This document shows positions 26,901 to 35,661 of a stretch of 64,000 bases of DNA, in pieces (position 1 is the first letter of the stretch; the number at the start of each line of letters is the position of its first letter). The DNA is taken from the NCBI GenBank assembly GCA_009746045.1, contig RPFO01000052.1, positions 40,001 through 104,000 on the forward strand. The letters are read 5' to 3'. The position numbers and the translations under genes are program-made. The notes beneath the pieces are model-generated. The model did no database searches. It had not been told where the DNA came from and was given only the letters and a program-made list of their open reading frames with translations. The stretch comes from Mesostigma viride. Its lineage: Eukaryota > Streptophyta > Mesostigmatophyceae > Mesostigmatales > Mesostigmataceae.

Positions 26901-29900
26901 AGGGCTGTTTCGGATGGATTCAGTAGGGGACTGATAAGGGCTGTTTCGGATGGATCCAGTAGGGGACTGATAAGGGCTGTTTCGGATGGGTCCAGTAGGG
27001 GACTGATAAGGGCTGTTTCGGATGGATCCAGTAGGGGACTGATAAGGGCTGTTTCAGATGGGTCCAGTAGGGGACTGATAAGGGCTGTTTCGGATGGATC
27101 CAGTAGGGGACTGATAAGGGCTGTTTCGGATGGGTCCAGTAGGGGACTGATAAGGGCTGTTTCGGATGGATCCAGTAGGGGACTGATAAGGGCTGTTTCG
27201 GATGGGTCCAGTAGGGGACTGATAAGGGCTGTTTCGGATGGATCCAGTAGGGGACTGATAAGGGCTGTTTCGGATGGGTCCAGTAGGGGACTGATAAGGG
27301 CTGTTTCGGATGGGTCCAGTAGGGGACTGATAAGGGCTGTTTCGGATGGATCCAGTAGGGGACTGATAAGGGCTGTTTCGGATGGATCCGAGGGGTGGGG
27401 TCATCCCACACAATGTCCAAGGAGTCCACCGAACCGTCTAGAGGGACACAACCTTTTGTATCTGTGGATGATTGTCACGCTCAAGCCCCACATGTTGAAA
27501 ATCTGCCTGCTCGCCCCTCTGTCGAATTGCCCTTGTCTGTGCTGGTGCCACGTCCCCCTTGCCAGCTGCGCACGCAGGGATGGATTCATCATCTGGCGCG
27601 CCACTCGGTCGCCTGCTTCCTCACGCGCGGCGACCTGGTAGGCTAATTTTTCATTGCCATCGTTTAATTACTTGATTGACTTAGTAGGAGTTATTGTTTT
27701 ACCCATAGATTCATTTTATTCCCGTGCCAACAAACCCACACATCTGGTGCGTGCACGGTAGGCGGGCTGGCGGAGTTGTTGGTAATTTTCATTTCAGAGT
27801 CATAGTGTTTCACAGCAGCGCCCCTAGCAGGGCTTACCATACAATTTCTAGCATACATCCTGGTACAGGACCTAGTAGTGTTCCTGGTATGCACCCTAGC
27901 CTACAACCTGAGCGCAGTATCCAACTAGCTAGCGGACCCAACAAGCCGGAATTGCTGCTGGTCGCGGTCACTGTACCCATTCATTCTGCCTGGCACCTCT
28001 TACTTGATCACGCCTCTTCCTTGTTTAGAAGCTGGCAAGTCTGTTGGTTGACTTCTCCTGATGGGGGGCTACTTGCGTTGGCTACCACCCCAAGTGTATG
28101 TGGTTGCAGTGTATGGCATGGACGTTTGCAAACACTTGTAATGCCTATTGCTGGGCGTGTGTTGACGCATGCACCCACGGATGCCTCGGGGTCAGGCGCG
28201 GCTGTGCACAAGTTGTGTCTTCATGTCCTGATACCCTAAACCCTAATTCCTAAACCCTAAACAAGTTGTGTCTTCATGTCCTTATACCCTAAACCCTAAA
28301 CCCTTAACCCTAAACCCTAACAAGTTGTGTCTTCATGTCCTTATACCCTAAACCCTAACCCTAAACCCTAAACAAGTTGTGTCTTCATGTCCTTATACCC
28401 TAAACCCTAAACCCTAAATCCTAAGCCCTCTCTTTTCACCAGCCTTTGAACTGAGGATGGGAATGGAGACTTCCCGGCAGGCAGGAGGGAGATGGGGGTA
28501 GGAGTAGAAAGAAAGATCAGGGCAGAAAGGCAATAGGGCAACACCCCCACCGCTGCATGCGCACCTGGTCAAGGAAGGAAGGGGGTCGGGCCGCACCCCA
28601 CCGCCAGCCTGCATCAAAGAGACAACCAACGCAGGCCAGAAATCTGGAAGAATCCGGACCATGGTAGCTCGAGCCTGCTGTTACCTGATCCGGGTTCTAC
28701 GCTGGTCGAGTGGTTTAGGATGATGGAAATGAATGGAGGTAGACATGTGTAGCCATGTATATACCTTTTTTTTTTTGCGTTTTCTTTTCCGTAGCCCCCC
28801 GGTTGCACAGATTCTTCTGGCGCAGACCGCACAGTCTGGTGTGGAGGTCGAGGAGGGAATGTACCCTGTTTGAGAGGAGGGAACACACCCTGTTTGAGAG
28901 GAGGTGACATACCCTGTTTGAGAGTTAGTCAAGCAAGAACACGGCTGCCATGTGAATGCAGCGGTCATGTTCAGTTTTGCACTTGCAGTCGCATGCTAAG
29001 CACCAGATATGTCTAGGGTGCAGTTTGTGCAAGGGAAACCGCGCGGTGAAGGCCCCATCGTAACTGTTCCAAACAAGGGATACTGCAGGCACGCAATCCA
29101 TGCCATGACTACATGACAGGCATTGTTAGTCACCACATGACAGGCATCGCTGTTGGTGGCAATGTGTTACTTGTCACCCCACGTGGCCACTCGACACCAG
29201 GAGGGTTGCAACGTGGTAACATTTCCACAATCTGCGATGCCTGTGGTTTAATGAGGTGTATCAGGCATCTGGCATGCTAGTAGGAGCGCAAAAATAACCA
29301 TGACACCTACACCCACGTGGCCGCTGGACTTGCTTGCTGATTGAGAGTTTCCCCATGCTCACCACCAGCAGCAGCACTGGAACGTGCACTTGCGGTTGGG
29401 ACCGGAAGGCTCTGTGCAACCTGGGGCACCATGTAGTGCATGCAGGCGGTGGGGATGTGGCCTCTTCCCCTAGCTCCTGAGCTGCACAAGACGTGGCCAT
29501 GTGGACTAGCTCCAGTCGCACAGCGGACGGGGCCCTCTTCCTTACCTCCGCCTGGCTCTCCCCATCCACGCCCAACTCCTGGCCACCCTCCCTTTCCCTA
29601 TCTCCTCCCTCCTCAGTGCTTGTCATGGCCCCTACTCGTCCCGGTCATACCCCCCTCCCCTCTTCCCACGCCTCCCTCCGTTTCCATTACGGCCCCCTGT
29701 CAGCGTGCGCTGTGATGTAGAATGGAATCACGCTTGTTTGATAACTGCTGTCAAACTCTTGTCAGTCAGGGACTGTCTTCTAATCAGCGCATGCCACATA
29801 ATCGTCTCAAGCTTCGGCGTTGTGGTATTGGTATCATGTGCCACCTCGAGACTTTAGTATGTGGTGGCCTACTAAGACTAAGTGGACAGGCTCCCCCATC

Positions 29901-32807
29901 CAGCACACCAGACATGCTCGACCCAACATGACCAAGCTTGCCCCTCCCCCTGCAGAACTGTGTGCGCACTCGGCGCATGGGCTGATGCAAATTTACCACA
30001 TGTCTTTACTATATTGCCATCGTTATGCTGGCTGCCTGCCCCCAGTCCTGTTCCTGGGAGATGTCTGATTACTACTACGACGCTTGCTCACTACTAAGAC
30101 CAGTGTGTCCATACAACCTCGTTTGCTTACACGGTCTCACCGCCTGCCCACAGTTCCAGTACTGGGTCCCTGGTCGCAAGGTGTTTGAGCGCCTGCTGCT
30201 GGACCACGACTGGTTCATGAACATCGGAAACTGGCTGTGGCTGTCGGCCAGCGCCTTCTTCAGCCAGGTGAGGGTATCCCATTAGGTATCTGATTAGTTG
30301 TCTGATTAGGTATATATTCTATGATCTGATTAGGTATCCGATCAGGTGTTACAAAAAAAAGTGATGGTGCTGAGAATATCTGGGGCAGGGTGAGCTTCTG
30401 TCTACGAATAATTCTGGCTGTGCCCGCGTAACTGCTCGTGCACGTGCACTCAGGTGCGTGTCCATGCCTCCCTGCCCGTGTTGGCATGCACGTTTGCCCT
30501 GGCTGCCTTGTCTGTGAACATCTGTTGTGCATGCTTGTGCTTGTAGCGTCTTGTGTTAGAGAACACCTCTCACACAGTCTGTTTAGTTGGCCTTTTGAGC
30601 CTGTGCATGTGTGGGCTCTGCCAACGCTGCTCCTGATAACAATCGACTCGCAGGAATCGCCAACCGCCCCTGTGGCCCTGTGTCGCTGACTCTGCCGATG
30701 CTAGAGTGCAGAAGAGCGCCTGTGTTTGCTTGTACCTCCACGGGCGTGTGTCTGCCTGCACAGGTGGCCACACGTGCGTAGCAGCTGCACACATTCCTGT
30801 GCCTGTGCATGTCAGGAGACAGCATTGACATATATGACGCAACTCGTCCTATCCGTTACTACTACCATCGCAAGTGTCTTGTTGCCTATCCTTATTTGAA
30901 TATATCAAAACACATGCATTGAAAGAACGGGGTACAAAAGTCCACCGTACAGCATGGGGCATCTATCCATTGCGGGAGCTAAGTTATACACGACCATACT
31001 ACTACACGCGCGCACATGCCCCCACTGTGCCTGATGCCAGTATTTTCGCGTCTACAGCCCCGTGGCCTTCCCCAAGAAGTACGACCCCTCGGGCAAATAC
31101 GTGCGCCACTTCCTGCCCGCGCTCAAAGGTGGGTGGTGCCCTGCTGCTAGCGCTTGCGTTGATGCGACGCTTGCTGCCGCCTGCCCGTACTCCAATGGTG
31201 ATGAATTTGGGATGGATCACTCAAGGAAGATTGATCAGATGAATTTGAGTGCTTTCCCCTTTCCCGCGGGGCCATTTTGATTTCCGGCAACTTCTTCTGT
31301 GGTGCATGGTCTCTCAAGGGTGGGCTACTCCTTTGTCCCTCAATCCCTGCTGCAAGGGGTATAGGGGGTACAAGGGGTACAAAGAAATGTGAGGTCGCTA
31401 CCCCCAACAGATCCCTCTACTTCTGGTCATGAACCCGCCAGCATGCCATTGCGCAGGAAAGCAGGACGCGGCATGTTTATTATACATCTATTATCTAATG
31501 ATGAAAATGTGATTATCACCACTTCTTTCACTCCGCTTGATTGTGGGCTTTTCATGTTTGAGGTGCTGAGCCGCCATGCTGTGCATGCTATATGTGCGTG
31601 CTGGACGGGGCACGATTGCAGACATGCCCAAGGAGTACATCTATGAGCCGTGGAAGGCACCGCTGGAGGTGCAGCGGCGGGCCAACTGCATCGTGGGCAA
31701 GGACTACCCCTTCCCAGGTCCGGGCACTTTGCTGTCTTCCCTGTCAGGAAGAAGGTTCCGAGTCGACCTGCTCATACCACGGAGGATCAAGGGCCTACAG
31801 GCAAACAGCACGTTTTCTCAGCTTTATGCATAATTATCTCGTTCCACAGCTGCTCCTATCATGGAGGAGGGCCTACAGGCAAACAGCAGGTTACCTCAGC
31901 TTTGTACATAGCTGCTTCTCAAATTCTTAGTCTCGTGTTCTTATCTTAATTAATCACTGGATCGCTGACTGGCATGGCTTTAGTAGGTGGTCTGAAGCTC
32001 AAGATGTGGGTGCTGGTAATATGGGCCAGCACAGGCTGTGAACGGGTAGGCTCCCAGCTGTGTGACTCCTTGCTTTGGCCTTTGCAGATGGAAGTAAGAG
32101 TACCTGTAGCTGGGGTGAATATCTTGGGGTGTTGGGGGGTTGTTGGGGCAAAGCACGCGGTTTTCATGTCAGGTTCTCTCGATCTCCTTTGCCTGTGCTG
32201 GGAAACAACAAGTGCATGCAAGGCTGCTATGTGGAATGTGGCACAGCAGTAATTTGCTGCGCACATGCCAGTGCCCCTGGGGTGGACATGTTGCATCGTA
32301 AAATGAGTCTACCTAGGTCTAGTGAGAGGCATTTTTGCTCTTCATATGTAGTATGTATTCAATAGACGAAACTTAATGTTTTGCACCAGGCCCATTCACT
32401 TTTTCTTTTGCTAAAGCAGCCCTCGAACTTGTGTACTGGGCATCTCCCCTGCAGTGGTGGACCACGCGGAGGCGTCCAAACGGTGCATCTCGCGCATGGC
32501 AGCCGCATACAAGGCCAGCAAGGGGGCGGGGGGGCAACAGGATGACAATGATGATGACGGCGATGATGCTGTGGCGCGTGGTGGTGCGGGGGGCAGCACT
32601 GGTGCAGACACGGGCAAGCAGGAGCATGTGGGGAAGAAAGCCAAGCCGATGGGGGCGGATGCCAGCGGTGGTGCAGGTGCGGGCAAGCAGGAGCATGTGG
32701 GGAAGAAGGCCAAGCCGATGGGGGCGGATGCCAGCGGTGAGGGAAGGGGTAAGAAGCCAAGCAAGGGGACGCGATCTATCAAGGAGTTCTTCCCTAAGAA
32801 AGGGTGA
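2633..32807 (+). CDS. Photolyase/cryptochrome family protein, (6-4) photolyase or animal-like cryptochrome type (5'-partial, 10 exons)
   Basis: A flavoprotein of the photolyase/cryptochrome family. Such proteins repair UV (6-4) photoproducts with light, or act as light sensors, normally in the nucleus and/or plastid. Ten exons were joined by eye at 2633-2917, 22039-22101, 23033-23116, 23529-23714, 26109-26195, 27566-27637, 30154-30267, 31041-31128, 31622-31717 and 32455-32807; all phases agree and give about 475 codons. Family motifs appear in the expected order: [99 protein letters not shown]. The His pair in HHLARH matches the two histidines needed for (6-4) repair, and Asn in MNIGNW sits where photolyases place the flavin-N5 neighbour. 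About 110 N-terminal residues lie upstream of the window. The C-terminal tail is low in complexity and ends in a PIP-box-like motif. Repair enzyme versus photoreceptor cannot be settled from sequence. Confidence 0.9.
6396..7322. repeat. Higher-order block of the 7-bp satellite, copy 1
   Basis: This block is marked by three rare variants: GCCTGCC (6396), CCACACCCACACCC (6611) and GCCTGATGCC (7313). The last two markers lie about 705 bp apart in copies 1, 2 and 4. The first and second lie 215 bp apart here but exactly 159 bp apart in copies 2-4, a difference of 56 bp or eight units. Confidence 0.8.
9357..10226. repeat. Higher-order block of the 7-bp satellite, copy 2
   Basis: Same marker set: GCCTGCC at 9357, CCACACCCACACCC at 9516 and TGATGCC at 10221. 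The order of T/C/G variant units between the markers follows copy 1, showing a block-wise duplication of several kb. Confidence 0.8.
12101..12660. repeat. Higher-order block of the 7-bp satellite, copy 3
   Basis: GCCTGCC is at 12101 and CCACACCCACACCC at 12260 (spacing 159 bp), followed by the same variant order as copy 2 up to the GCCTATTGCC marker near 12655. Beyond that it diverges and lacks the TGATGCC marker. Confidence 0.75.
13741..14610. repeat. Higher-order block of the 7-bp satellite, copy 4
   Basis: GCCTGCC is at 13741, CCACACCCACACCC at 13900 and TGATGCC at 14605, with the same 159- and 705-bp spacings as copy 2. A related TGATGCC marker occurs again at 18734. Confidence 0.8.
22039..22101 (+). 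CDS. Photolyase exon b (63 bp)
   Basis: A 21-codon exon after TTCTGCAG reads [20 protein letters not shown] then E. This matches the FxGGExxAxxRLE box that starts the helical domain in this family. It ends with a GC donor (GAG|GCAAGT), so the downstream intron is GC-AG. The exon lies just 3' of the 18.7-kb satellite. Confidence 0.85.
22102..23032 (+). other. Intron between photolyase exons b and c
   Basis: A 931-bp GC-AG intron (GCAAGT ... GCACAG). It holds two imperfect copies of an AACCCAA..GG..CCCATAGG phrase (22681-22770) and several GGTGACCT phrases (22830-22910). No gene was seen inside. Confidence 0.75.
23033..23116 (+). CDS. Photolyase exon c
   Basis: A 28-codon exon between GCACAG and AAG|GTGGGG. 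It carries [13 protein letters not shown] and [13 protein letters not shown], the FAD phosphate-binding loop region (family T-x-x-L-S-P-Y-L). Confidence 0.88.
23117..23528 (+). repeat. Intron c/d with CA microsatellite
   Basis: A 412-bp GT-AG intron. Positions 23457-23498 are a (CA)n/(CT) microsatellite. Nothing else was recognised. Confidence 0.7.
23529..23714 (+). CDS. Photolyase exon d
   Basis: A 62-codon exon after GCATAG starts [16 protein letters not shown] and includes [18 protein letters not shown] and EGNPICRQ. The ten-G run at 23591-23600 is read as part of K-G-G-G and must have this exact length to keep the frame. The donor is GC (CAG|GCAAGT), a second GC-AG intron. Confidence 0.9.
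23715..24167 (+). other. Start of intron d/e, degenerate GTGTGCAAGCAGG repeats
   Basis: The first part of a 2,394-bp GC-AG intron. Positions 23720-23900 contain loose repeats around GTGTGCAAGCAGG and GAGGGGTGGTGG. No gene was seen. Confidence 0.6.
24168..25953. repeat. 57-bp pyrimidine-rich minisatellite (~31 copies)
   Basis: Units of about 57 bp around CTATACCCCCGGGCACTCC and CTCTTCCCTCTCTCCTCTTT repeat about 31 times within intron d/e. Small length differences (loss of one or two C or G) break any reading frame between copies. The strand is almost purely C+T. The proline-rich open frames across it are not supported as genes. Confidence 0.93.
26109..26195 (+). CDS. Photolyase exon e
   Basis: A 29-codon exon with [19 protein letters not shown] then [10 protein letters not shown], the most conserved FAD-binding stretch of the family (W-x-x-G-x-T-G-x-P-x-x-D-A). 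The acceptor is CCCAG and the donor CAG|GTGCGT. Confidence 0.95.
26196..26849 (+). other. First part of intron e/f
   Basis: A non-coding stretch after the GTGCGT donor. It includes a short variant duplication of a GGCGCAGGTGxGTGCC phrase near the exon (26190 and 26430) and a T-rich run at 26505-26570. No gene was recognised. Confidence 0.6.
26850..27389. repeat. 36-bp minisatellite, exactly 15 copies
   Basis: A 36-bp unit (GTAGGGGACTGATAAGGGCT, then TGTTTCGGATGGATCC) spans 540 bp, exactly fifteen units with no indels, inside intron e/f. Units ending GGATCC and GGGTCC alternate through most of the middle, a 72-bp higher-order pattern. It is a direct repeat without spacers, so it is not a CRISPR array. 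Confidence 0.95.
27566..27637 (+). CDS. Photolyase exon f
   Basis: A 24-codon exon: [19 protein letters not shown] then TRGDL, between TTGCCAG and CTG|GTAGGC. It carries both active-site histidines (HHLARH) of (6-4) photolyases. Confidence 0.95.
27638..28208 (+). other. First part of intron f/g
   Basis: A non-coding stretch following GTAGGC. I looked for additional exons and small genes and saw none. Confidence 0.5.
28209..28425. repeat. Interstitial telomere-repeat mosaic (CCCTAAA)n with a repeated 25-bp spacer
   Basis: Short runs of the plant-type telomeric heptamer CCCTAAA alternate with a nearly identical 25-bp spacer beginning CAAGTTGTGTCTTCATGTCC. Spacer copies start at 28209, 28262, 28321 and 28373, each followed by two to four telomeric units. 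The block sits inside intron f/g of the photolyase gene, with exons of the same gene on both sides, so it is not a chromosome end. Confidence 0.93.
28426..30153 (+). other. Rest of intron f/g, no gene seen
   Basis: A mainly unique sequence. It contains one copy of a short dispersed repeat on the - strand (28612-28674, separate entry), a threefold CCTGTTTGAGAGGAGG phrase (28860-28925) and a poly-T run at 28770. No coding similarity was recognised. Confidence 0.55.
28612..28674 (-). repeat. ~60-bp dispersed repeat, copy A
   Basis: Read on the - strand it starts GCTCGAGCTACCATGGTCCG and ends GGTTGTCTCTTTGAT. It matches 57765-57823 and 63382-63434. Copy B is flanked by a 19-bp target duplication, so the family moves by insertion. 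Confidence 0.7.
30154..30267 (+). CDS. Photolyase exon g
   Basis: A 38-codon exon: [20 protein letters not shown] then [18 protein letters not shown], the flavin-contacting D-x-D-W and N-x-G-N-W boxes. The acceptor is CCCACAG and the donor CAG|GTGAGG. FQYWVPG replaces the more usual F/Y-x-x-W-E-x-G. Confidence 0.95.
30268..31040 (+). other. Intron g/h
   Basis: A 773-bp GT-AG intron. It starts with a cluster of CTGATTAGGTAT repeats (30290-30350). Nothing else was recognised. Confidence 0.6.
31041..31128 (+). CDS. Photolyase exon h
   Basis: Reads [20 protein letters not shown] then VRHFLPALK and ends in phase 1 (AAA G|GTGGG). The wording is close to plant (6-4) photolyases (KKYDPxGKYIRHFLPVLK). 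Confidence 0.93.
31129..31621 (+). other. Intron h/i
   Basis: A 493-bp GT-AG intron in phase 1. No repeat array or gene was seen. Confidence 0.6.
31622..31717 (+). CDS. Photolyase exon i
   Basis: Starts in phase 1 after TTGCAG and completes [23 protein letters not shown] then [12 protein letters not shown]. The donor is CCAG|GTCCGG in phase 1. Confidence 0.93.
31718..32454 (+). other. Last intron of the photolyase gene
   Basis: A 737-bp GT-AG intron in phase 1. Near its start a segment with GGGCCTACAGGCAAACAGCA occurs twice (about 31790 and 31873), a small tandem duplication of about 80 bp. No gene was seen. Confidence 0.6.
32455..32807 (+). CDS. Photolyase last exon with low-complexity tail
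   Basis: Starts [15 protein letters not shown] after CCCCTGCAG and finishes the photolyase fold. A low-complexity extension follows: an acidic DDNDDDGDD run, then two copies of [19 protein letters not shown] encoded by a 69-bp tandem duplication (from 32612 and 32681), then basic KKPSKG. The last residues are [12 protein letters not shown] before TGA at 32805-32807. This end resembles a PCNA-interacting PIP box (Q-x-x-I/L-x-x-F-F) with Thr at the Gln position, as found at the ends of several repair proteins. PCNA binding is an inference. Confidence 0.88.
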
Positions 32808-32914
32808 TTGTGGCAATTCACGCACCGCACTAGCTTGTTTGTGCAAGTCAGGACACCGACTTGCATGCGGGGCATTAAGATGTCCATGCAATTATTTATC
32901 GCTCATGCTAAGAT

Positions 32915-33060
32915 TGTTACGGCCCTAGCCTTTGCTCGGGCATAAGAATTCTGAAAATAAACAAGTTTGGTCAGTCAAACGTCACTTAGAACACTGTCGA
33001 TGGTAATCGGCAAACGTGATGCGATATTTGTATCTGCGCTGTGTGCAGCTTTTCTTGGCC
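32915..33060 (+). mobile_element. LTR remnant of a gypsy family related to elements 1 and 2
   Basis: About 108 bp after the photolyase stop the sequence begins TGTTACGGCCCTAGCCTTTG and continues with GGGCATAA and AAATAAACAAG. This follows the start of the element 1 LTR (TGTTACGGCCCAGACCTTTG ... GGGCGTAACA ... AATAAATAAG) for about 55 bases. It then loses similarity before a (TTAA) tract. It appears to be a truncated solo LTR of a third, diverged copy. The AATAAA-like signal may serve the photolyase transcript; that is inference. Confidence 0.5.
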
Positions 33061-33068
33061 TTAGAAGC

Positions 33069-33112
33069 ATTAATTAATTAATAATTAATAATTAATAGAC
33101 ACGTGACTGCGT
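33069..33112 (-). mobile_element. LINE 3' tail fragment, inverted
   Basis: The (TTAA)n-like tract followed by TAATAGACACGTGACTGCGT is the reverse complement of the LINE 3' end at 46950-47020. It marks a severely truncated second LINE copy in the opposite orientation. Confidence 0.5.
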
Positions 33113-34369
33113 TTGGAAGCATGGCATGGCTTTAACGTAATGACTCACATGATCCCTACCTATTGATGGTGGCTTCATTAAGAATGATCCCTTGCGTTAA
33201 ATGCAGAGCACTTAAGGGGACAGGACATGCCCGAATTTTTTGGCGCCGAAAAATTCGCGGCACAATCCGAGGTACCATCCATACCGTGAAAAGTAGGTGC
33301 ACGGTGCGCGCGCCCCTTGCGGAAGTGGCCATGGCAATTGCGTTCAGGCAAAATTACCACAATAGAGCAGGCAAAATGCAAATTTTTTTATCGAATGTCA
33401 AAGACCATAAATTTAAGATGTTGGTTTGTGGCGGAAATTAGCTGGTTTACAATATCGCTGTTGTTTTTATGTGCCGTCGGCATGGGGGGTAGTATGAATT
33501 TTTTGGTCGCGCGGAATCAAATAGAATTCATGACAGCGGCAGCAAAATCGCGTTTTTGGTGGTTGTTCTGACTGTGAAGCAGGCATTAATATCGGTAGCA
33601 TCGACTTCTAAACCGAGCGGGTGCTTTTTGCCACATTTTCGGCCATTGTCGGTAAGTAATTATTCAGGCCTGCGCAGTGCGTGTCTGACCTGTCCGTGGA
33701 AGAACGGCTGTTGTTGCGCGCCTGCCGGGCGAGGGATTTACGAGGGCAAGGTACAGATTTGTCGCGAATGTTATCTGCTATCAGTGCTTTCTTCTATGAG
33801 CTCATCGTTCGAAGTTTTTTGCGCTCTTTTTGGGCAGTTTCTGCCAGCTAGCTCGCCGTTGCTTGCCGTTGTGTTGTCGAATACCTGGCAGCTTTAGATT
33901 GTTTTCATTGATGTTGTGGTCAGGACCGCTTCAGTCGTAGCCTATAGCTTCTCGGGAAGGTTTTAAGGCATTAGTTTCATGAAACGTGTTCTGGCAAGGA
34001 TGTTGTGCGTATGGATGCTTGTTGTTGTGTGAGAGTGACGCACCCTCTCTCAGTTCGCAGCGTCATCACAGCGCTCAGAAGCTGAAGGGCCGCCAATGTT
34101 TTCTTTGCATTTTATCGTGCAGGGATGGAAGTGTTAGGATGTTGCATTTGTGTGACTGCATGTAGATAGCTGCCACTGTTGGTTTATTTGAGCTTTCCCT
34201 TGTTATGATGATGTGACAAGACTACATTCCCCAAGTCCATTTACATTTGGCGGATCCCGCTACACCAAAATGGTGTTTTTTGGAAATAGTGGATATTACT
34301 TCTATTATAACTTATTTTCATTTGGGAACATACAAACCCCCCACCCACTCACCTACCCCACCCAAGGAC
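33113..34369. other. Intergenic stretch, nothing recognised
   Basis: An AT-richer sequence with no convincing reading frame, repeat or RNA gene. Short frames on both strands have no family resemblance. Confidence 0.5.
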
Positions 34370-34599
34370 CCAGCATGCCCCCTTTGCCCCCCCCCCCAAG
34401 CACCCAAGCACCCACGCATTCATGCACCCAGGCACCCAGGCATCCAGGCACCCAGGCACCCAGGCATCCAGGCACCAAGGATCTCATCTATCATGGCTAA
34501 GTATCATGTGCATGGAACATACGACAACCCCCCCCCCAAGGACCCAGCATGCCCCCACCCCACCCACGCACCCACCCACCGCACCCAGGCAGTCCGGCA
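34370..34599. repeat. CCCAGGCAxC minisatellite and duplicated flank
   Basis: Positions about 34398-34480 are 8- to 10-bp units (CACCCAGGCA, CATCCAGGCA). The phrase AAGGACCCAGCATGCCCCC occurs on both sides (34363 and 34538), and ATCTATCATGG follows each block, so a segment of about 150 bp has been duplicated just 5' of the LINE. Confidence 0.7.
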
Positions 34600-35661
34600 C
34601 AAGGGTGGATTGCATCTATCATGGATTACTACGAGGAAATCGCTCTCCTGCAACCTGGTGAGTTTCCCGCCATCCAGATCTTCGTCGACTTCATCAAGGC
34701 TTCTGATTCTGTCCTCTGGGACGCTCTATGGGCTGTACTTGCTCGCGCTCGCGTCCCCACTCCCCTGATTACCGTCATCCGCACCACGCTGTATGAGGGG
34801 TCGACCACTTCGGTGCGCACTCAACACGGCATCACCCCACCATGCCCACTGCAGACCGGCGTCTGGCAGGGTTGCGTCCTGTCGCCGTACCTGTTTATTA
34901 TTGTAGTGGATTATGTTATGCGCCAGGCACGTGCTCGCTTTGCTAGCATTGCAGGCAGTGCCCCTGGCCTAGCGATCACGAACGAGCTTGGAGAAGGGGG
35001 GCCGACTAACAAGCAGAATTTACTAGCTAGCTGACCTCATTTATGCCGACGACATCACGCTCATCGAGAAGCCGGAGTCTGCCCAACTTTGGCTGGACTG
35101 CCTGGCGCTCGAGGCTCGGGCGGTTGGTCTAGAAATCAGCCCCAAAAAGGAGGCCCTGGCCCTCGGCATCATTGGCAGGGCCCCCACCCACACTCCGCCT
35201 CTTAGACGATGCCGAGGTCAACTACCCTTAGTACTTCAGGCCGCTTCAAGCTGCTCGGCAGTTGGCTTCCCGACTGCGAGGACGACATGACGACACGGAT
35301 CGGCATGGCGTGGGCGCACCTCCAGTCCTCCATGACCACCGCCGCTGGTGGAGCAACCCCGCCCTACCCCGGATTGTCAAGCATGACCTCTTCAAGGTCG
35401 TCATTCTGACGATCCTGACCTACGGCGCCGAGACGTGGACACTGACGCAGGAGCTGGAGCACCGACTCGACGGCGCCGTCACCAAGATGCTGCGCAAGGC
35501 CCTTAACATCCCCTTTGGTTTGCACATTAGTAATGAGGATTTGTACGCTGATTTGCCTAGCTATGTTTCCCACATTCTTAGGCACAGGCGCCTGGGCCTA
35601 GCCGGGCATGCACCTGGCCCGCACAGATCAGGTAGATACCTCAGATAGACTAGCTGGCACC
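34600..35661 (+). pseudogene. LINE-type reverse transcriptase fragment, frameshifted (5' part)
   Basis: A remnant of a non-LTR retrotransposon. Motifs in order: FVDFIKASDSVLWDALW (RT A motif, usually F-x-D-x-x-K-A-F-D), GVWQGCVLSPYLFII (usually G-V-R-Q-G-C), then YADDITLIEKPES at 35042 with an intact YADD catalytic box in another frame after a stop near 35031, then LTYGAETWTLTQELEHRLD, the conserved region after the RT thumb. At least two frame changes and the substituted motifs show it is dead. The frame ending HLARTDQVDTSDRLAGT runs straight to the 5' LTR of element 1 at 35662 and resumes at 46582, so the LINE was split by that insertion. Confidence 0.88.
35657..35661. other. Target-site duplication of element 1, left copy (GCACC)
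   Basis: GCACC directly precedes the 5' LTR and is repeated directly after the 3' LTR (46577-46581). Five bases is the usual Ty3/gypsy size. Confidence 0.9.

Noticed and set aside
26850-27389. 36-bp direct repeats as a CRISPR array.
   Set aside because: There are no spacers between repeats, and the context is a eukaryotic intron.
26920-27429. 169-codon - strand frame repeating a 12-residue unit.
   Set aside because: It is the 36-bp array read backward; no start context or domain.
28209-28425. Chromosome end or telomere.
   Set aside because: Exons of one gene lie on both sides and the CCCTAAA runs are short and interrupted.
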